From: an uncultured bacterium
GTDB lineage: Bacteria; Patescibacteriota; Minisyncoccia; Phycocordibacterales; PALSA-1337
Direction: 5' to 3'
Length of the DNA stretch: 44,487 nt
NCBI GenBank assembly: GCA_903842025.1
Contig: CAIMKX010000040.1
Coordinates: forward strand, 1 to 44,487
The notes under the pieces were generated by a model. That model saw nothing but the letters and a program-made list of their open reading frames with translations. It searched no databases and was not told where the DNA came from. Shown piece after piece: positions 1-9,278 of the stretch. The translations under genes and the position numbers were made by a program. Every line of letters starts with the position of its first letter. The stretch's first letter is position 1.

Positions 1-185
1 CGCGAAAGCGGGAATCCAGTGTAATGTAAAATGTAAATATCAAAATGAAAAATGACAGTTTAAAATGTAAAATGTCCGAAGCAAGTGTGATTTCATTTTG
101 AATTTTGCCTTGTCATTTTTCATTTTGATTTTTGAATTTTCAATTAGTGTTCAACACTGGATTCCCGCCTTCGCGGGAATGACAC
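1..185. repeat. Family B palindromic repeat pair (REPIN-like), cut by window edge
   Basis: Two copies of a short unit (GGGAATCCAG next to a CGCGAAAGCG hairpin core) lie in inverted orientation at 1-20 and 157-184 and flank an AT-rich spacer that is itself loosely palindromic (blocks such as AAAATGAAAAATGACA near 44 and TGTCATTTTTCATTTT near 111). The same unit recurs at 7328, 7411, 26253, 31268 and 44294. No coding role is supported. A reading frame that runs through it into the next gene is a by-product of the repeat. Confidence 0.8.
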
Positions 186-235
186 AGCACATCCGCTGTC
201 CACAGAATTTTAGAAAAACCTTTGCATTTCTTTGC

Positions 236-241
236 TATAAT
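236..241 (+). promoter_or_regulatory. Extended -10 box for the secretion-type operon
   Basis: TGCTATAAT ends at 241, 9 nt before the ATG at 251. No Shine-Dalgarno sequence lies between, so the transcript would start at or next to the start codon. No clear -35 box is visible, as expected for an extended -10 promoter. Confidence 0.6.
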
Positions 242-250
242 TGGTCTAGC

Positions 251-1141
251 ATGGCCATATCCTACCCACGCAAGCAAACCTTTTTTATCTTTCTCACCAG
301 TCTGATCGCTGTCGGCGCCACGGCTTTGTATATTTATGGTTGGCCAAGTTTCGGCCAGGTTTCATATTCTGACAATTCACTGGCTCAAATGCCGATTTCG
401 GCAACTGGAAACGCGATAGATTCCGCAGTCAATACCGATTGGCAAAAACAATTCTACACAAACGACAAAAGTGGTTCTTATAAGGCCCCAACCAAAACCA
501 CCGCATCGTCGGCAACCAAGGATTTGCCTCTGACGGCAACAGATTTGCTTGGACGGAATTTCTTCACCAAATACGTCGAGCTCCGTCAGGCTGGTCTCAC
601 CAACGACACCGCCGCGGTGAACAACGCCACTAAACAATTGATCGCCGACAGCGTCGCTGGAGTAGCAGAGCCAAAGAAATACACCTTAAGTGATGTCAAA
701 ATTATCTCGGCGGATTCCGACCTTTCCTCGACGAAAGCCTACGCCCAAAAAATCACCGATATTCTGAAATCTTCGATGCCGGTGCAAAATGAAGCCGAAG
801 TGACGATGAATGCTTTTGACAAAGGCGACATGTCTTTGCTCAAAAATATCGATGTGATAACAAATGGTTACAAATCTGCCTTAGCTCAACTCCTTGCAAC
901 ACCGGTCACCCAAGCGTTAGCAAATGACCAGCTTGATCTTATCAACGGGCTAAGTCTTCAAATTTTTAACGCCCGCGCCTTGCGCAGAGCCGATGTCGAT
1001 CCCGTCACAGCTTTGGCGGCCATCAGTCTGGAAGTTAAAAGTCTGCAAACGATTGCAACTTCAGTGGGGAATATGCAAAATTTTTTCGCCAAAGCAGGAA
1101 TAAGTTTCGTGCCGCCGGTTTCCGGTTCAATACTCCAATAG
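251..1141 (+). CDS. Membrane-anchored exported protein, first gene of T4SS-like operon
   Basis: Unrecognised 296-aa protein. A single N-terminal membrane segment (about residues 10-29, after a short basic start with PRK) is followed by an Ala/Thr/Ser-rich, mostly helical extracytoplasmic part with no cysteine cluster or catalytic motif that I can name. The start at 251 is chosen because it directly follows an extended -10 box and gives a clean signal-anchor; longer versions would translate the upstream palindromic repeat. Only 1 nt separates it from the next gene, and together with the following VirB6-, PrgI- and VirB4-like genes this suggests a structural or accessory envelope part of a type IV secretion/pilus machine. 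That role is inferred from position only. Confidence 0.75.
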   Translation: MAISYPRKQTFFIFLTSLIAVGATALYIYGWPSFGQVSYSDNSLAQMPISATGNAIDSAVNTDWQKQFYTNDKSGSYKAPTKTTASSATKDLPLTATDLLGRNFFTKYVELRQAGLTNDTAAVNNATKQLIADSVAGVAEPKKYTLSDVKIISADSDLSSTKAYAQKITDILKSSMPVQNEAEVTMNAFDKGDMSLLKNIDVITNGYKSALAQLLATPVTQALANDQLDLINGLSLQIFNARALRRADVDPVTALAAISLEVKSLQTIATSVGNMQNFFAKAGISFVPPVSGSILQ

Positions 1142-1142
1142 T

Positions 1143-2774
1143 ATGTTCTGCAAAATCTTTAATCCAATACAAAAACCTCTAGTCACCATACTTATTTTGG
1201 CAATGTTGGTTATGTCTGTACCGATGCCAAGTTATGCCGTAATAGGAGCTGGTGACACGGTTGTGGTTGTCGGAGACGTCAGTCCGACTGGCATCATGAA
1301 TAACGTCAACCATACAATGGAACGACTGAAAAATTTCGTCTTGGACCGGCTTGCAACCTTGATCGCCAAGCAAATTCTCCATCAACTCACTATGAGTGTC
1401 GTTAACTGGATCAACTCTGGCTTCAAAGGCAGTCCGGCCTTTCTAACAAATCCTGAAGGATTCTTCCTGGATGTCGCCGACCAAGTTACTGGCGCATATT
1501 TGGCAACCGATGGTCCATTATCGTCACTCTGTTCACCTTTTAGTATCGACATCAGATTAAAATTGGCCTTGAGTCAGGCAGCCCTGACTGACCAGCGGTA
1601 CACTTGTACCCTTAGTCAAATAATTAAGGCCCAAAGCGGGGGACCGACCGTGACCGTCAACGGAAAAACTGTTTTGGCGGCCAATTCGATTACCGGTTTC
1701 ACTGGCGGAGATTTCAATCAAGGTGGCTGGCCGGCTTTCGTCACGATGACGACCGAATCACAGAACAATCCTTACGGGGCTTTTCTTTCCGCTCAAAGCG
1801 ATCTCTATGCCACGATCGGCTCCAAACAAAACACCATTCATGCCGATCTTTCGCTCGGCCAGGGCTTCATGTCCTGGGAAAGTTGCAAGGACATTCCCGG
1901 CGGATCCAAGATCGACCTCAATGATGAAGCGGGAATCGAAAAATCCAAATCATTCGCCAACGACAAAGGTTCGAAGCAGGTCCAAAACAAGGATGGCACA
2001 GTCACCTATCAGCAATGCGAAACCCAAACGCCTGGCTCGGTCATTGCCGGAACTTTGCAGACCAACCTGAATGTTCCGGTTGTCGAATTGGAGTTGGCCA
2101 ATGATATCAATGCTATTGTAAACGCTTTGGTGACGCAAATGGTCTCAACTATGCTGTCTTCCGGCCTGCACGCTCTCTCTGGTGGCAGTTCAGGCGGTGG
2201 CACTTCTTATACTCAGCAGGTGATCAACGATGCCAATTCCAACACCGCCGCTCAAGCCTCTCTCGGAGATTTGAAAGCCAATATCGGTCCGGCTATCGAC
2301 AGCATCAACAGCTACCTCAGCCTATATGACCAAGCAATCACGCTCCTGAATGACAGCCGAACCCGCTATGAGACCGCCCGTTCCTGTTTCGCCAATCAGC
2401 TGGCCGGCAACCTTTCTTTGACCCAAACCAGGCGCCAACAATTCCAGACCAACATCACCAACATTGACAACACTATCAACACCAGCATTGTCTCGTCACT
2501 AAATAATATGAACGACAAATACGCCAACGGCGTAGCCGATCGCACCCAACTCGAAGATATAACCTACGCTATTTCCGGCACAGGATCGGCCGCCGAAGTT
2601 CAGGCTCAGGCTCAGAAATATTCCGACTTTGTCCAGGCCGGAGGTTTGAATATGCAATCCAAGATCGATGCCGCCCAGACCGCTTTGACCACAGCCCAGC
2701 TCCAGTCCAAGACATACAACGAGGATGCCGCACAACTCTTGAAGGATTGCAACAATGCCGGCGGGGTAATATAA
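1143..2774 (+). CDS. Exported cysteine-containing protein of T4SS-like operon
   Basis: 543-aa protein with a cleavable-looking signal sequence (hydrophobic residues about 12-28, then a PSYA site). The mature part has six scattered cysteines (SSLC, YTC, ESC, QCE, SCF, KDC), compatible with disulfides outside the cell, a Gly/Ser-rich hinge near residue 350 (SGGSSGGGTS), and a helical Gln/Ala/Asn-rich C-terminal region that is probably coiled coil. I do not recognise an enzyme. It lies 1 nt after the previous gene and 3 nt before the VirB6-like gene, so it is almost surely co-translated with the channel proteins. A surface or periplasm-side component such as an adhesin or channel part is possible, but this is inference. 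Confidence 0.8.
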   Translation: MFCKIFNPIQKPLVTILILAMLVMSVPMPSYAVIGAGDTVVVVGDVSPTGIMNNVNHTMERLKNFVLDRLATLIAKQILHQLTMSVVNWINSGFKGSPAFLTNPEGFFLDVADQVTGAYLATDGPLSSLCSPFSIDIRLKLALSQAALTDQRYTCTLSQIIKAQSGGPTVTVNGKTVLAANSITGFTGGDFNQGGWPAFVTMTTESQNNPYGAFLSAQSDLYATIGSKQNTIHADLSLGQGFMSWESCKDIPGGSKIDLNDEAGIEKSKSFANDKGSKQVQNKDGTVTYQQCETQTPGSVIAGTLQTNLNVPVVELELANDINAIVNALVTQMVSTMLSSGLHALSGGSSGGGTSYTQQVINDANSNTAAQASLGDLKANIGPAIDSINSYLSLYDQAITLLNDSRTRYETARSCFANQLAGNLSLTQTRRQQFQTNITNIDNTINTSIVSSLNNMNDKYANGVADRTQLEDITYAISGTGSAAEVQAQAQKYSDFVQAGGLNMQSKIDAAQTALTTAQLQSKTYNEDAAQLLKDCNNAGGVI

Positions 2775-2777
2775 AAC

Positions 2778-4778
2778 ATGTTCAAAAGATCATCATTAAA
2801 ATCAAAGCTCTCCTTGACGCTCATCGCGGTTTTGATGTTGGTCGGCGGATTGGTCTTCCTGAATAATGTTCATAGCGCTCAAGCCCAAGAAGCCGCTGCG
2901 GCAAGCTCCGCCTCGACCGCATCATCCGCTTCTACGGTCAGTTCCGCCACCGGCGCCTCCGTGGTCGCCCCACCAAAGGGAACAACCGGCGGGATCGCAA
3001 CGATGTTCAACATGGGATTGACTGATCTCTTGAACAACTTCTTGGCCAATATGGTCAACGGTCTTTTGAGTATAGCGGCTTTCATCCTCACAATGGCGGC
3101 TTCGATCCTCGATGTCTCAATGGTCCTCACTCTGCATATCAAGGATTTCGTCGACGCCACACCGGCGATATATACCATCTGGCAAGTGATCCGCGATGTC
3201 ACCGGGCTCTTCTTCATCTTCTTCCTGCTCTATGCCGCCATCCAGATCATCATCGGCTCGAGCAATAACTACGGCAAAGTGATCATCAACATCGTCGTCG
3301 CCGGCATCATGATCAATTTCAGCTTCTTCATAACGAGCGTTCTTATCGATGCGTCAAACGTCGTCTCCCAGGCGATTTATAACTCCATGAATCCCGGCGC
3401 GGCGGCGGCCAAAGTTGACATGGGCAGTCTCTATAATCTGGCTTCTATGACCGGTCTCGGCAAAAGCGGCACGACAGCCACGGGAATTTCAACTATTTTC
3501 ATGAATAGCCTCAAGATCCAGTCCATTTACGACACCTCCGGAAATAAGTTGAGCACCGTCATAGGCAATCCTGTAAAAATCATGCTGGTCGGCGTCATTG
3601 GCATTATCATCATGATCACCGCGGCTCTAAGCTTCCTCCTGGCCGCTTTTGCCTTCACCGCCCGCCTGATCATTCTCCTTTTCCTCCTGGCCTTCTCCGC
3701 CCTCTGGTTCACCGGCGCCGTCATCGATTTCCCTCAGGTGAACAATTACATAGGCAAATTCAAGCATAACCTTACTTCTCAACTCGTCTTCATGCCGGTC
3801 TATCTGCTCCTTCTTTACGCCGCGCTAAGGATCCTCAACGAAAGCAACCTCATGGGCGCCGCTAACGCCTCTATCGCTTCCTTACCTACCGGCTCCAACT
3901 GGGCCTTCCCCTTCGTCGTCCTCTGCGTCAATTTCGCCATGGTGATAGTTATGCTCAACCTGCCGCTCTACGTCGGGCTCTCATTGGGCGGTGCCGCCAC
4001 AGAACTTATAAGTAAAAAGATGAAATCGTGGGATGCGGGAAGTATTTGGAAAGGGTTCAGAAGCACTGCTTATACTGGAACGCTTAGCAGAGCGGCAAGC
4101 GCAATATCCAGAAGTGAAGGCTTCAAAGATTTGGCTAGCAAAAATAGTGTGGCAGGAAAAGTTGGACGCCTTGCTTTGAAGGGTACAAGAGGAGTTGCTA
4201 CGGATTACAACAAAAAACTTGAAGGTCAGGTTGAATCAAGAACGAAATTTGCAGAATCATTGGGATATGACGAAACACAGGTTTCACATATGGAAAATGA
4301 TCTTAGATTCTTGAGGCAAAAGCAAGCCAAGGCAAAGGCGGCTAACGACAAGGCTGCGGAAGATTTGAACAAACAGGTTGCTGATGATCTAGAAATTCGT
4401 ATTGCGAATAAGAAGAAGGAGCGACAAGCGAGTTACGCGGAAGACTTGGCAAGTCTAGGAGTGATCAGTGGCGCTCCAAATCTTTGGCTGAAAGTCGCCA
4501 GAAAAGATAAAGTTGCGGCTGCTAAAATAAATGCCGGTGTCTGGCAAAAACAGCTTGATGCAAGAAAAGACGACCTCAAGGAAGCCAAGAATGATCTCAA
4601 ACAGATTGAGCGTGATATCAGAAATGGTGTAGGTGTCGTTGAGAATACAGCTAAACAGACTCAGCTTCAGAGTAAGATTGCAAAACTGGTGACAAATCCT
4701 GATCATGATGGAAATATCTCACAAATGGGAGTAAACGATATTCAGGATCTTATCGATAAAGCCAAACTCGTCAAATAA
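2778..4778 (+). CDS. VirB6/TrbL-like polytopic membrane protein with long C-terminal tail
   Basis: 666 aa. An N-terminal hydrophobic segment (about 12-33) is followed by an Ala/Ser linker and then about seven membrane helices between residues 80 and 415 (for example LFFIFFLLYAAIQIIIG, VIINIVVAGIMINFSFFI, LIILLFLLAFSALWF). This layout matches the VirB6/TrbL inner-membrane channel subunits of type IV secretion systems. From about residue 420 the protein is charged, Lys/Ala/Asp-rich and coiled-coil-like (KQAKAKAANDKAAEDLN). Codon choice shifts at the same point, from ATC/GCC/CTC-rich to A-rich codons near base 4010, suggesting the tail was exchanged or evolves differently. Family call is by topology and context; the exact subfamily is uncertain. 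Confidence 0.75.
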   Translation: MFKRSSLKSKLSLTLIAVLMLVGGLVFLNNVHSAQAQEAAAASSASTASSASTVSSATGASVVAPPKGTTGGIATMFNMGLTDLLNNFLANMVNGLLSIAAFILTMAASILDVSMVLTLHIKDFVDATPAIYTIWQVIRDVTGLFFIFFLLYAAIQIIIGSSNNYGKVIINIVVAGIMINFSFFITSVLIDASNVVSQAIYNSMNPGAAAAKVDMGSLYNLASMTGLGKSGTTATGISTIFMNSLKIQSIYDTSGNKLSTVIGNPVKIMLVGVIGIIIMITAALSFLLAAFAFTARLIILLFLLAFSALWFTGAVIDFPQVNNYIGKFKHNLTSQLVFMPVYLLLLYAALRILNESNLMGAANASIASLPTGSNWAFPFVVLCVNFAMVIVMLNLPLYVGLSLGGAATELISKKMKSWDAGSIWKGFRSTAYTGTLSRAASAISRSEGFKDLASKNSVAGKVGRLALKGTRGVATDYNKKLEGQVESRTKFAESLGYDETQVSHMENDLRFLRQKQAKAKAANDKAAEDLNKQVADDLEIRIANKKKERQASYAEDLASLGVISGAPNLWLKVARKDKVAAAKINAGVWQKQLDARKDDLKEAKNDLKQIERDIRNGVGVVENTAKQTQLQSKIAKLVTNPDHDGNISQMGVNDIQDLIDKAKLVK

Positions 4779-4781
4779 ACT

Positions 4782-6167
4782 ATGGATTTCGACTACAAAA
4801 TCTTAGAGGAAAAGTTCAAACAATTACCTGAAGAGATCCAGGAGGTTTTGACGTCGATCGAGGTGGCCAATAACATCAAGTCCATTGCCGATAAAAACGG
4901 TCTGTTGCTTGAACAGACTTCGGTCCTATCTGATCTAGTCAGTTATATACTGCTTGGACTGGTGCACTCGAACGAGTTTGTAAAGATTCTTTCTCGACAA
5001 GCAAAGATCAAAGAAGTAGTCGCCAAAGAAATCGCCGATGAAATCAACGTTGAGGTCTTTGGAAAAATCAGGTCTTCAATGAGAGAACATTTGCAGAATC
5101 AAAACAGCAACACGAGTCAACATGACATTTACAGAAATTCTCCTGAGACAAATCAGGAGAATCTTGAAAACAACAAACCCCCGCATATCGCCGAACTGGA
5201 GAGGGCAGGGGGGTTTACCATAGACGACGGGACGATCCATCCGGAACATCCGAGCGTCACGACAGCGCCGAAAGTGCCCGAGCCGACCCAAACACCGGTC
5301 GTTGAGGAAATGCTTCTACCAAAAGCAACACCGGTTATTCCAATAACAACCCCACCTCAACCACCAATTCAACCTCCGACATATTCTCCGGCCCCTATTC
5401 TGCAAAGAGTCGAACCGATCATTGCCTCGCCGCTCGTTCAGGAAACTCCTGACACATCATCATTTGGTCCGGTCACTCCGGTGATAAATCCCGCCATCAA
5501 AGAAAAAGCCGTTACGGAAACCCCAAAACCGGTCGAGGTAGCCCCGAAAATTGAAGTTGTGCCGATTTCTTCTGTTCAAGAAAAAGCAATAGAGACACCA
5601 AATCGTGTCGATATTCAGCCAATTAAGGAGAAAATGATGACTTTGGATGATTATTTCAAGTCTCAAGAGAAAAATCATAAAGTGGCGGAATCAAAGCCTA
5701 TTGAAAAGAAAAAAGAAGAGCATCCGGCTCCAACACACAAACAACCGGCGGAAGAAAAAACTGTCATCAAACCGATAGTCAAAGAACAGGAGATTGGCGA
5801 GGATTTCAAAAAAGAAACGCATCAAACGACTCCTATTGTTGAACAAAAAACTCCGATTATTAAAAAAGAAACCGCGGAGAACAAACCTGTCCAGCTAAAT
5901 ATATTAAGAGAAGCAATCGAAAAAGCAAAGATTGAGCCGCCAGCAAAAGTTCCCGAGAAAATCGTGTCAGTACCACCACCAAATCTGCCGACTGAAGAGA
6001 AACCAAAAGCTGTCACGCCGCCACCGGCTCCGATGACCAAAACCATCCAAGCTGTTCCAACTGCTTTTGCCACCAAACCGGATCAAAAAGTTAAAGTTGC
6101 CGAAAAATCGCCTGCCGTTCCTCAAAAACCGGCGAAAAATGATCCTTACAGGGAGCCTCTAGCCTAG
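4782..6167 (+). CDS. Proline/lysine-rich cytoplasmic protein of T4SS-like operon
   Basis: 461 aa with no membrane segment or signal. Residues 1-110 form a compact helical domain (start MDFDYKILEEKFKQLPEEIQ). Residues about 130-461 are low-complexity: alternating Pro/Glu/Lys/Val stretches, probably disordered. A short conserved-looking motif (MTLDDYFKSQEKNHKVAE) sits in the middle and could be a docking peptide. It starts 3 nt after the VirB6-like gene and ends 21 nt before prgI. A scaffold or regulator of the secretion ATPase is a reasonable guess, but nothing in the sequence proves it. Confidence 0.75.
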   Translation: MDFDYKILEEKFKQLPEEIQEVLTSIEVANNIKSIADKNGLLLEQTSVLSDLVSYILLGLVHSNEFVKILSRQAKIKEVVAKEIADEINVEVFGKIRSSMREHLQNQNSNTSQHDIYRNSPETNQENLENNKPPHIAELERAGGFTIDDGTIHPEHPSVTTAPKVPEPTQTPVVEEMLLPKATPVIPITTPPQPPIQPPTYSPAPILQRVEPIIASPLVQETPDTSSFGPVTPVINPAIKEKAVTETPKPVEVAPKIEVVPISSVQEKAIETPNRVDIQPIKEKMMTLDDYFKSQEKNHKVAESKPIEKKKEEHPAPTHKQPAEEKTVIKPIVKEQEIGEDFKKETHQTTPIVEQKTPIIKKETAENKPVQLNILREAIEKAKIEPPAKVPEKIVSVPPPNLPTEEKPKAVTPPPAPMTKTIQAVPTAFATKPDQKVKVAEKSPAVPQKPAKNDPYREPLA

Positions 6168-6175
6168 TAATGCTG

Positions 6176-6181
6176 TATAAT
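6176..6181 (+). promoter_or_regulatory. -10 box directly upstream of PrgI gene
   Basis: TATAAT lies 7 nt before the ATG at 6189 with no Shine-Dalgarno sequence, so the PrgI-TraC-VirB4 part of the cluster can probably be transcribed separately as a leaderless message. Confidence 0.5.
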
Positions 6182-6188
6182 ATAAGAA

Positions 6189-6620
6189 ATGAGATTCCAA
6201 GTACCCCAATTCATAGAGGTTGAAGACAAGATTTTCGGGCCTCTGACCCTGAAACAATTCATCTACCTAACTGGCGGGGGAGGACTTTCCTTCATGGTTT
6301 ACGCTTTCCTGAACAGCCTTCTTTGGGCCGCCATTCCCATGGCCATAATCATGGGCATTTCCATTGCCTTCGCCTTTGGCAAAGTCAACAGCCGGCCGTT
6401 CGTAACCGTGTTGGAATCGGCCTTCAAATATTATTGGGGCAACAAACTCTTCATCTGGAAAAAGCAGGAAAATTCCAAGTCAAAAAACGCCGATGAGTCA
6501 GCCATTATTGAAGCCAAGAATTACGCTTCCATGATGGTCCCCAAGATTTCCGACAGCAAGCTCAAGGACCTGACCTGGAGCCTGGATATCAAAGAAAGCT
6601 CTTACGCCACTAAAAAATAG
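6189..6620 (+). CDS. PrgI family membrane protein
   Basis: 143 aa. The N-terminus (FQVPQFIEVEDKIFGPLTLK) and two adjacent membrane helices (about 22-40 and 45-64), followed by KVNSRPFVTVLESAFKYYWG, are typical of the PrgI family, small inner-membrane proteins encoded next to VirB4-type ATPases in Gram-positive and CPR conjugation-like clusters (a VirB3 counterpart). The C-terminal 45 residues are cytoplasmic and variable. The TraC-like gene follows after 7 nt. High confidence in the family; its exact job in the complex is not known. Confidence 0.88.
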   Translation: MRFQVPQFIEVEDKIFGPLTLKQFIYLTGGGGLSFMVYAFLNSLLWAAIPMAIIMGISIAFAFGKVNSRPFVTVLESAFKYYWGNKLFIWKKQENSKSKNADESAIIEAKNYASMMVPKISDSKLKDLTWSLDIKESSYATKK

Positions 6621-6627
6621 ACAAAAT

Positions 6628-7269
6628 ATGGCGACCAAACCCCAAACAACCCAGAATTTCGTCCCCATCCAGGAGATCCGCGACGGGATCATTATCCTGA
6701 AAAACGGCGGCTTGCGCTCTATTATTCTGGCCTCTTCTTTGAACTTTGCTCTCAAATCCCAGGATGAGCAGGCTTCCATCCTCATGCAGTTCCAAAATTT
6801 CCTCAATTCCCTCGATTTTTCCATCCAAATCTTCATTCAATCAAAAAAATTGGACATACGACCTTATCTAGCCCTTTTGGAAAACCGCTATAAGGAACAG
6901 GTCAGCGAACTCATGAAAATTCAGGTCCGCGAATATATCGGGTTTATAAAAACATTCGTCGAAACGACCAACATCATGTCCAAAAGCTTCTTCGTCGTCA
7001 TTCCCTACGATCCGGCCATCATCAATGCCGGACGCAATCCTCTCACCAATATGATGCCGGGCAGAGGCAACGGCCAAAGCGAAGCCCAGAGCGCCGACGC
7101 GAAATTCCAGGAATACCGGAGTCAACTCGAGCAGCGCGTGGCCGTCGTCGAGCAAGGCCTCGTCCGTTGCGGAGTCCGCACTGCCGAGTTGGGTACTGAA
7201 GAGGTGGTAGAATTGTATTACAAGCTGTTCAATCCGGGCGATACCGAGAAGCCGATGCAGATCACATGA
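6628..7269 (+). CDS. TraC-like domain protein (VirB4 accessory)
   Basis: 213 aa. The pattern VPIQEIRDGIIILKNGGLR followed by LNFALKSQDEQASILMQFQNFLNSLDFSIQIFIQSKKLD is the TraC-like N-terminal domain that precedes, or is split from, VirB4-family ATPases in CPR and Gram-positive clusters. A second half (IPYDPAI, then a helical stretch with QYRSQLEQRV-like features) completes the fold. There is no nucleotide-binding motif, so it presumably works with the separate ATPase encoded after it. It ends with TGA at 7267, showing that UGA is a stop codon here. A palindromic repeat separates it from virB4. Confidence 0.85.
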   Translation: MATKPQTTQNFVPIQEIRDGIIILKNGGLRSIILASSLNFALKSQDEQASILMQFQNFLNSLDFSIQIFIQSKKLDIRPYLALLENRYKEQVSELMKIQVREYIGFIKTFVETTNIMSKSFFVVIPYDPAIINAGRNPLTNMMPGRGNGQSEAQSADAKFQEYRSQLEQRVAVVEQGLVRCGVRTAELGTEEVVELYYKLFNPGDTEKPMQIT

Positions 7270-7327
7270 TGAATTCAAACTACACACAGATAAGTATGCG
7301 CTGTCATTCTCAAAAAGATCTGCTTTG

Positions 7328-7440
7328 TCATTCCCACGAAAGCGGGAATCCAGGATTATCACGATTGGACTCCGTATTTAAATTTGTAATAACAAATATT
7401 TCGGTTATATCCTGGATTCCCGCTTTCGCGGGAATGACAA
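7328..7440. repeat. Family B palindromic repeat pair between TraC-like and virB4
   Basis: GTCATTCCC...GGGAATCCAG at 7328-7354 and its inverted partner CTGGATTCCCGC...GGGAATGAC at 7412-7438 enclose about 57 AT-rich bases. This is the most compact and complete copy of the family in the window. It could fold into a transcript hairpin inside the operon and lower or stabilise downstream expression; that effect is inference. Confidence 0.85.
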
Positions 7441-7463
7441 CAAAAGTGAAACCTTAAACCACT

Positions 7464-9278
7464 ATGTCACTATTCAACAAACTATTCGGAAAAAAAGAGA
7501 AGGATCCAATCGTTTCCGTCCTGCCTGAGGAAATCTATCAGGCCGGGGTTTTGGAATTGCGTGACGTGATCGCTCCTTCAGCATTAAAGATAAGTCCCAA
7601 GGAGCTCAATCTTGGTGAGAAAGTCGGCCGAACATTATTTGTCATCTCATACCCGCGCTTCGTTGACGAAAGTTGGTTTGCCCCTATCATCAATCTAGAT
7701 AAAGTCTTCAATATTTCCATCTTCATTCACCCTGTCGATACCGCCAAGATCCTCCGCCATTTCCAAAAGAAAGTCGCCGAAGTCCAGAGCCAGATCTCCA
7801 GAAGAGAAGAAAAGGGCCTCGTTCGCGATCCTGCTTTGGACACCGCTTATCAAGATCTGGAACAGCTCCGCGATCAGCTCATGCAGGCCCAAGAACACCT
7901 CTTCGATGTCGGCGTCTATATTACTATTCTGGCCGATTCCGAAGGTGAATTGGACAAACTGGAATCCGAAGTCAAATCAATCCTTGAATCAAAGCTAGTC
8001 TACGTCAAACCGGCTTTATTCCAGCAGGAACAAGGCTTCAAGAGCGTTCTGCCAGTTGGCGACGACCTCTTGGCTGTCCATTCAAAGTTAAATTCCTCGC
8101 CGCTCTCTTCATTATTCCCATTCGTCTCCTTTGATCTTACTTCTGATAAAGGAATATTGTACGGGATCAACCGACATAATTCATCGCTTGTTCTTTTCGA
8201 CCGTTTCCTATTAGAAAATTACAACTCGGTAACATTTGCAGTCGCCGGCGCCGGCAAGTCCTACTGCACAAAACTTGAAATTCTAAGAACCTTGATGTTT
8301 GACACTGATGTCATCGTGATCGACCCTGAAAAGGAATACGAGTACATGTCCGAAGCCACCGGGGGAAAGTATTTCAACATTTCCTTGAATTCCGAGCACC
8401 ATATCAACCCTTTTGATCTTCCAATTCCGCGAGAAGACGAATCAGCTAGCGACGTTCTCCGTTCCAACATCATCAACCTAGTCGGTTTGTTCCGCATCAT
8501 GCTCGGCGGCCTTTCTCAAGAAGAAGACGCTATTATCGACAGGGCAATCACCGAAACTTACGCTTTGAAAGACATCACCGCCGAATCCGATTTCCGCAAT
8601 ATCGAACCGCCGCTATTATCTGACTTTGAACTAGTTTTGGCAGGAATGGAAGGCGCCGATTCGTTGGTCCAGAGACTGACGAAATACACCAAGGGAACCT
8701 GGGCCGGCTTCATCAACCGTCCTTCCAACGTCGACATCAACAAGAAATTCGTCGTCTTTTCACTGCGTGACATGGAGGACGAGCTCAAACCGGTCGCCAT
8801 GTATATAGTCACCCACTATATATGGAATGCCATTCGCAAGAATTTGAAAAAGCGCCTTCTGGTCATCGATGAGGCCTGGTGGATGATGAAATCCGAAGAT
8901 ACCGCTTCATTCCTCTTCGGCCTGGCCAAGAGAGGACGCAAATACTTCCTTGGATTGGCAACTATTACACAAGATGTCGATGACTTCCTAAAATCCCCAT
9001 ACGGCATGCCGATCCTAACCAACTCATCCATTCAGATTTTGCTAAAACAATCACCGACTGTCATCGACCATATCCAACAAACCTTCAACCTGACTGACGA
9101 AGAAAAGTATTTACTACTTGAATCGGACGTCGGAGAAGGAATGTTCTTCGTCGGTTTGAAGCACGTCGCCATGAAGATCGTCGCCTCCTACACCGAAGAC
9201 CAGATCATCACCACCAATCCAGCCCAAGTCATGCAAATGGCCCAGGCCAAGAAGGAGTTGGAGGCCGCTGGGCAGTAA
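7464..9278 (+). CDS. VirB4-family ATPase of type IV secretion/conjugation system
   Basis: 604 aa cytoplasmic ATPase that would power pilus assembly or substrate transfer. An N-terminal VirB4 domain with a helical stretch (residues about 90-150, RHFQKKVAEVQSQISRRE) precedes the ATPase core. The P-loop is FAVAGAGKSYCTKLE near residue 265, in which the usual first glycine is replaced, as in related TraC/VirB4 proteins. IVIDPEKEYEY, the Walker B LLVIDEAWWMM near residue 470, and the QDVDDF segment follow in the expected order. The last codons and stop lie inside the left arm of a perfect 36-bp inverted repeat. No VirD4 coupling protein, relaxase or VirB11 is seen in the window. Confidence 0.93.
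   Translation: MSLFNKLFGKKEKDPIVSVLPEEIYQAGVLELRDVIAPSALKISPKELNLGEKVGRTLFVISYPRFVDESWFAPIINLDKVFNISIFIHPVDTAKILRHFQKKVAEVQSQISRREEKGLVRDPALDTAYQDLEQLRDQLMQAQEHLFDVGVYITILADSEGELDKLESEVKSILESKLVYVKPALFQQEQGFKSVLPVGDDLLAVHSKLNSSPLSSLFPFVSFDLTSDKGILYGINRHNSSLVLFDRFLLENYNSVTFAVAGAGKSYCTKLEILRTLMFDTDVIVIDPEKEYEYMSEATGGKYFNISLNSEHHINPFDLPIPREDESASDVLRSNIINLVGLFRIMLGGLSQEEDAIIDRAITETYALKDITAESDFRNIEPPLLSDFELVLAGMEGADSLVQRLTKYTKGTWAGFINRPSNVDINKKFVVFSLRDMEDELKPVAMYIVTHYIWNAIRKNLKKRLLVIDEAWWMMKSEDTASFLFGLAKRGRKYFLGLATITQDVDDFLKSPYGMPILTNSSIQILLKQSPTVIDHIQQTFNLTDEEKYLLLESDVGEGMFFVGLKHVAMKIVASYTEDQIITTNPAQVMQMAQAKKELEAAGQ

Noticed and set aside
98-250. Upstream in-frame extension of the first gene
   Set aside because: It translates a family B repeat and crosses the -10 box; the ATG at 251 gives a proper membrane anchor.
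7267-7269. UGA recoding as in some CPR groups
   Set aside because: TGA ends the TraC-like, holA-like and amidase genes at the expected family lengths, so it is a stop.
7266-7457. 63-aa reading frame after the TraC-like gene
   Set aside because: Consists mostly of family B repeat translation (HSHESGNPG, WIPAFAGMT).
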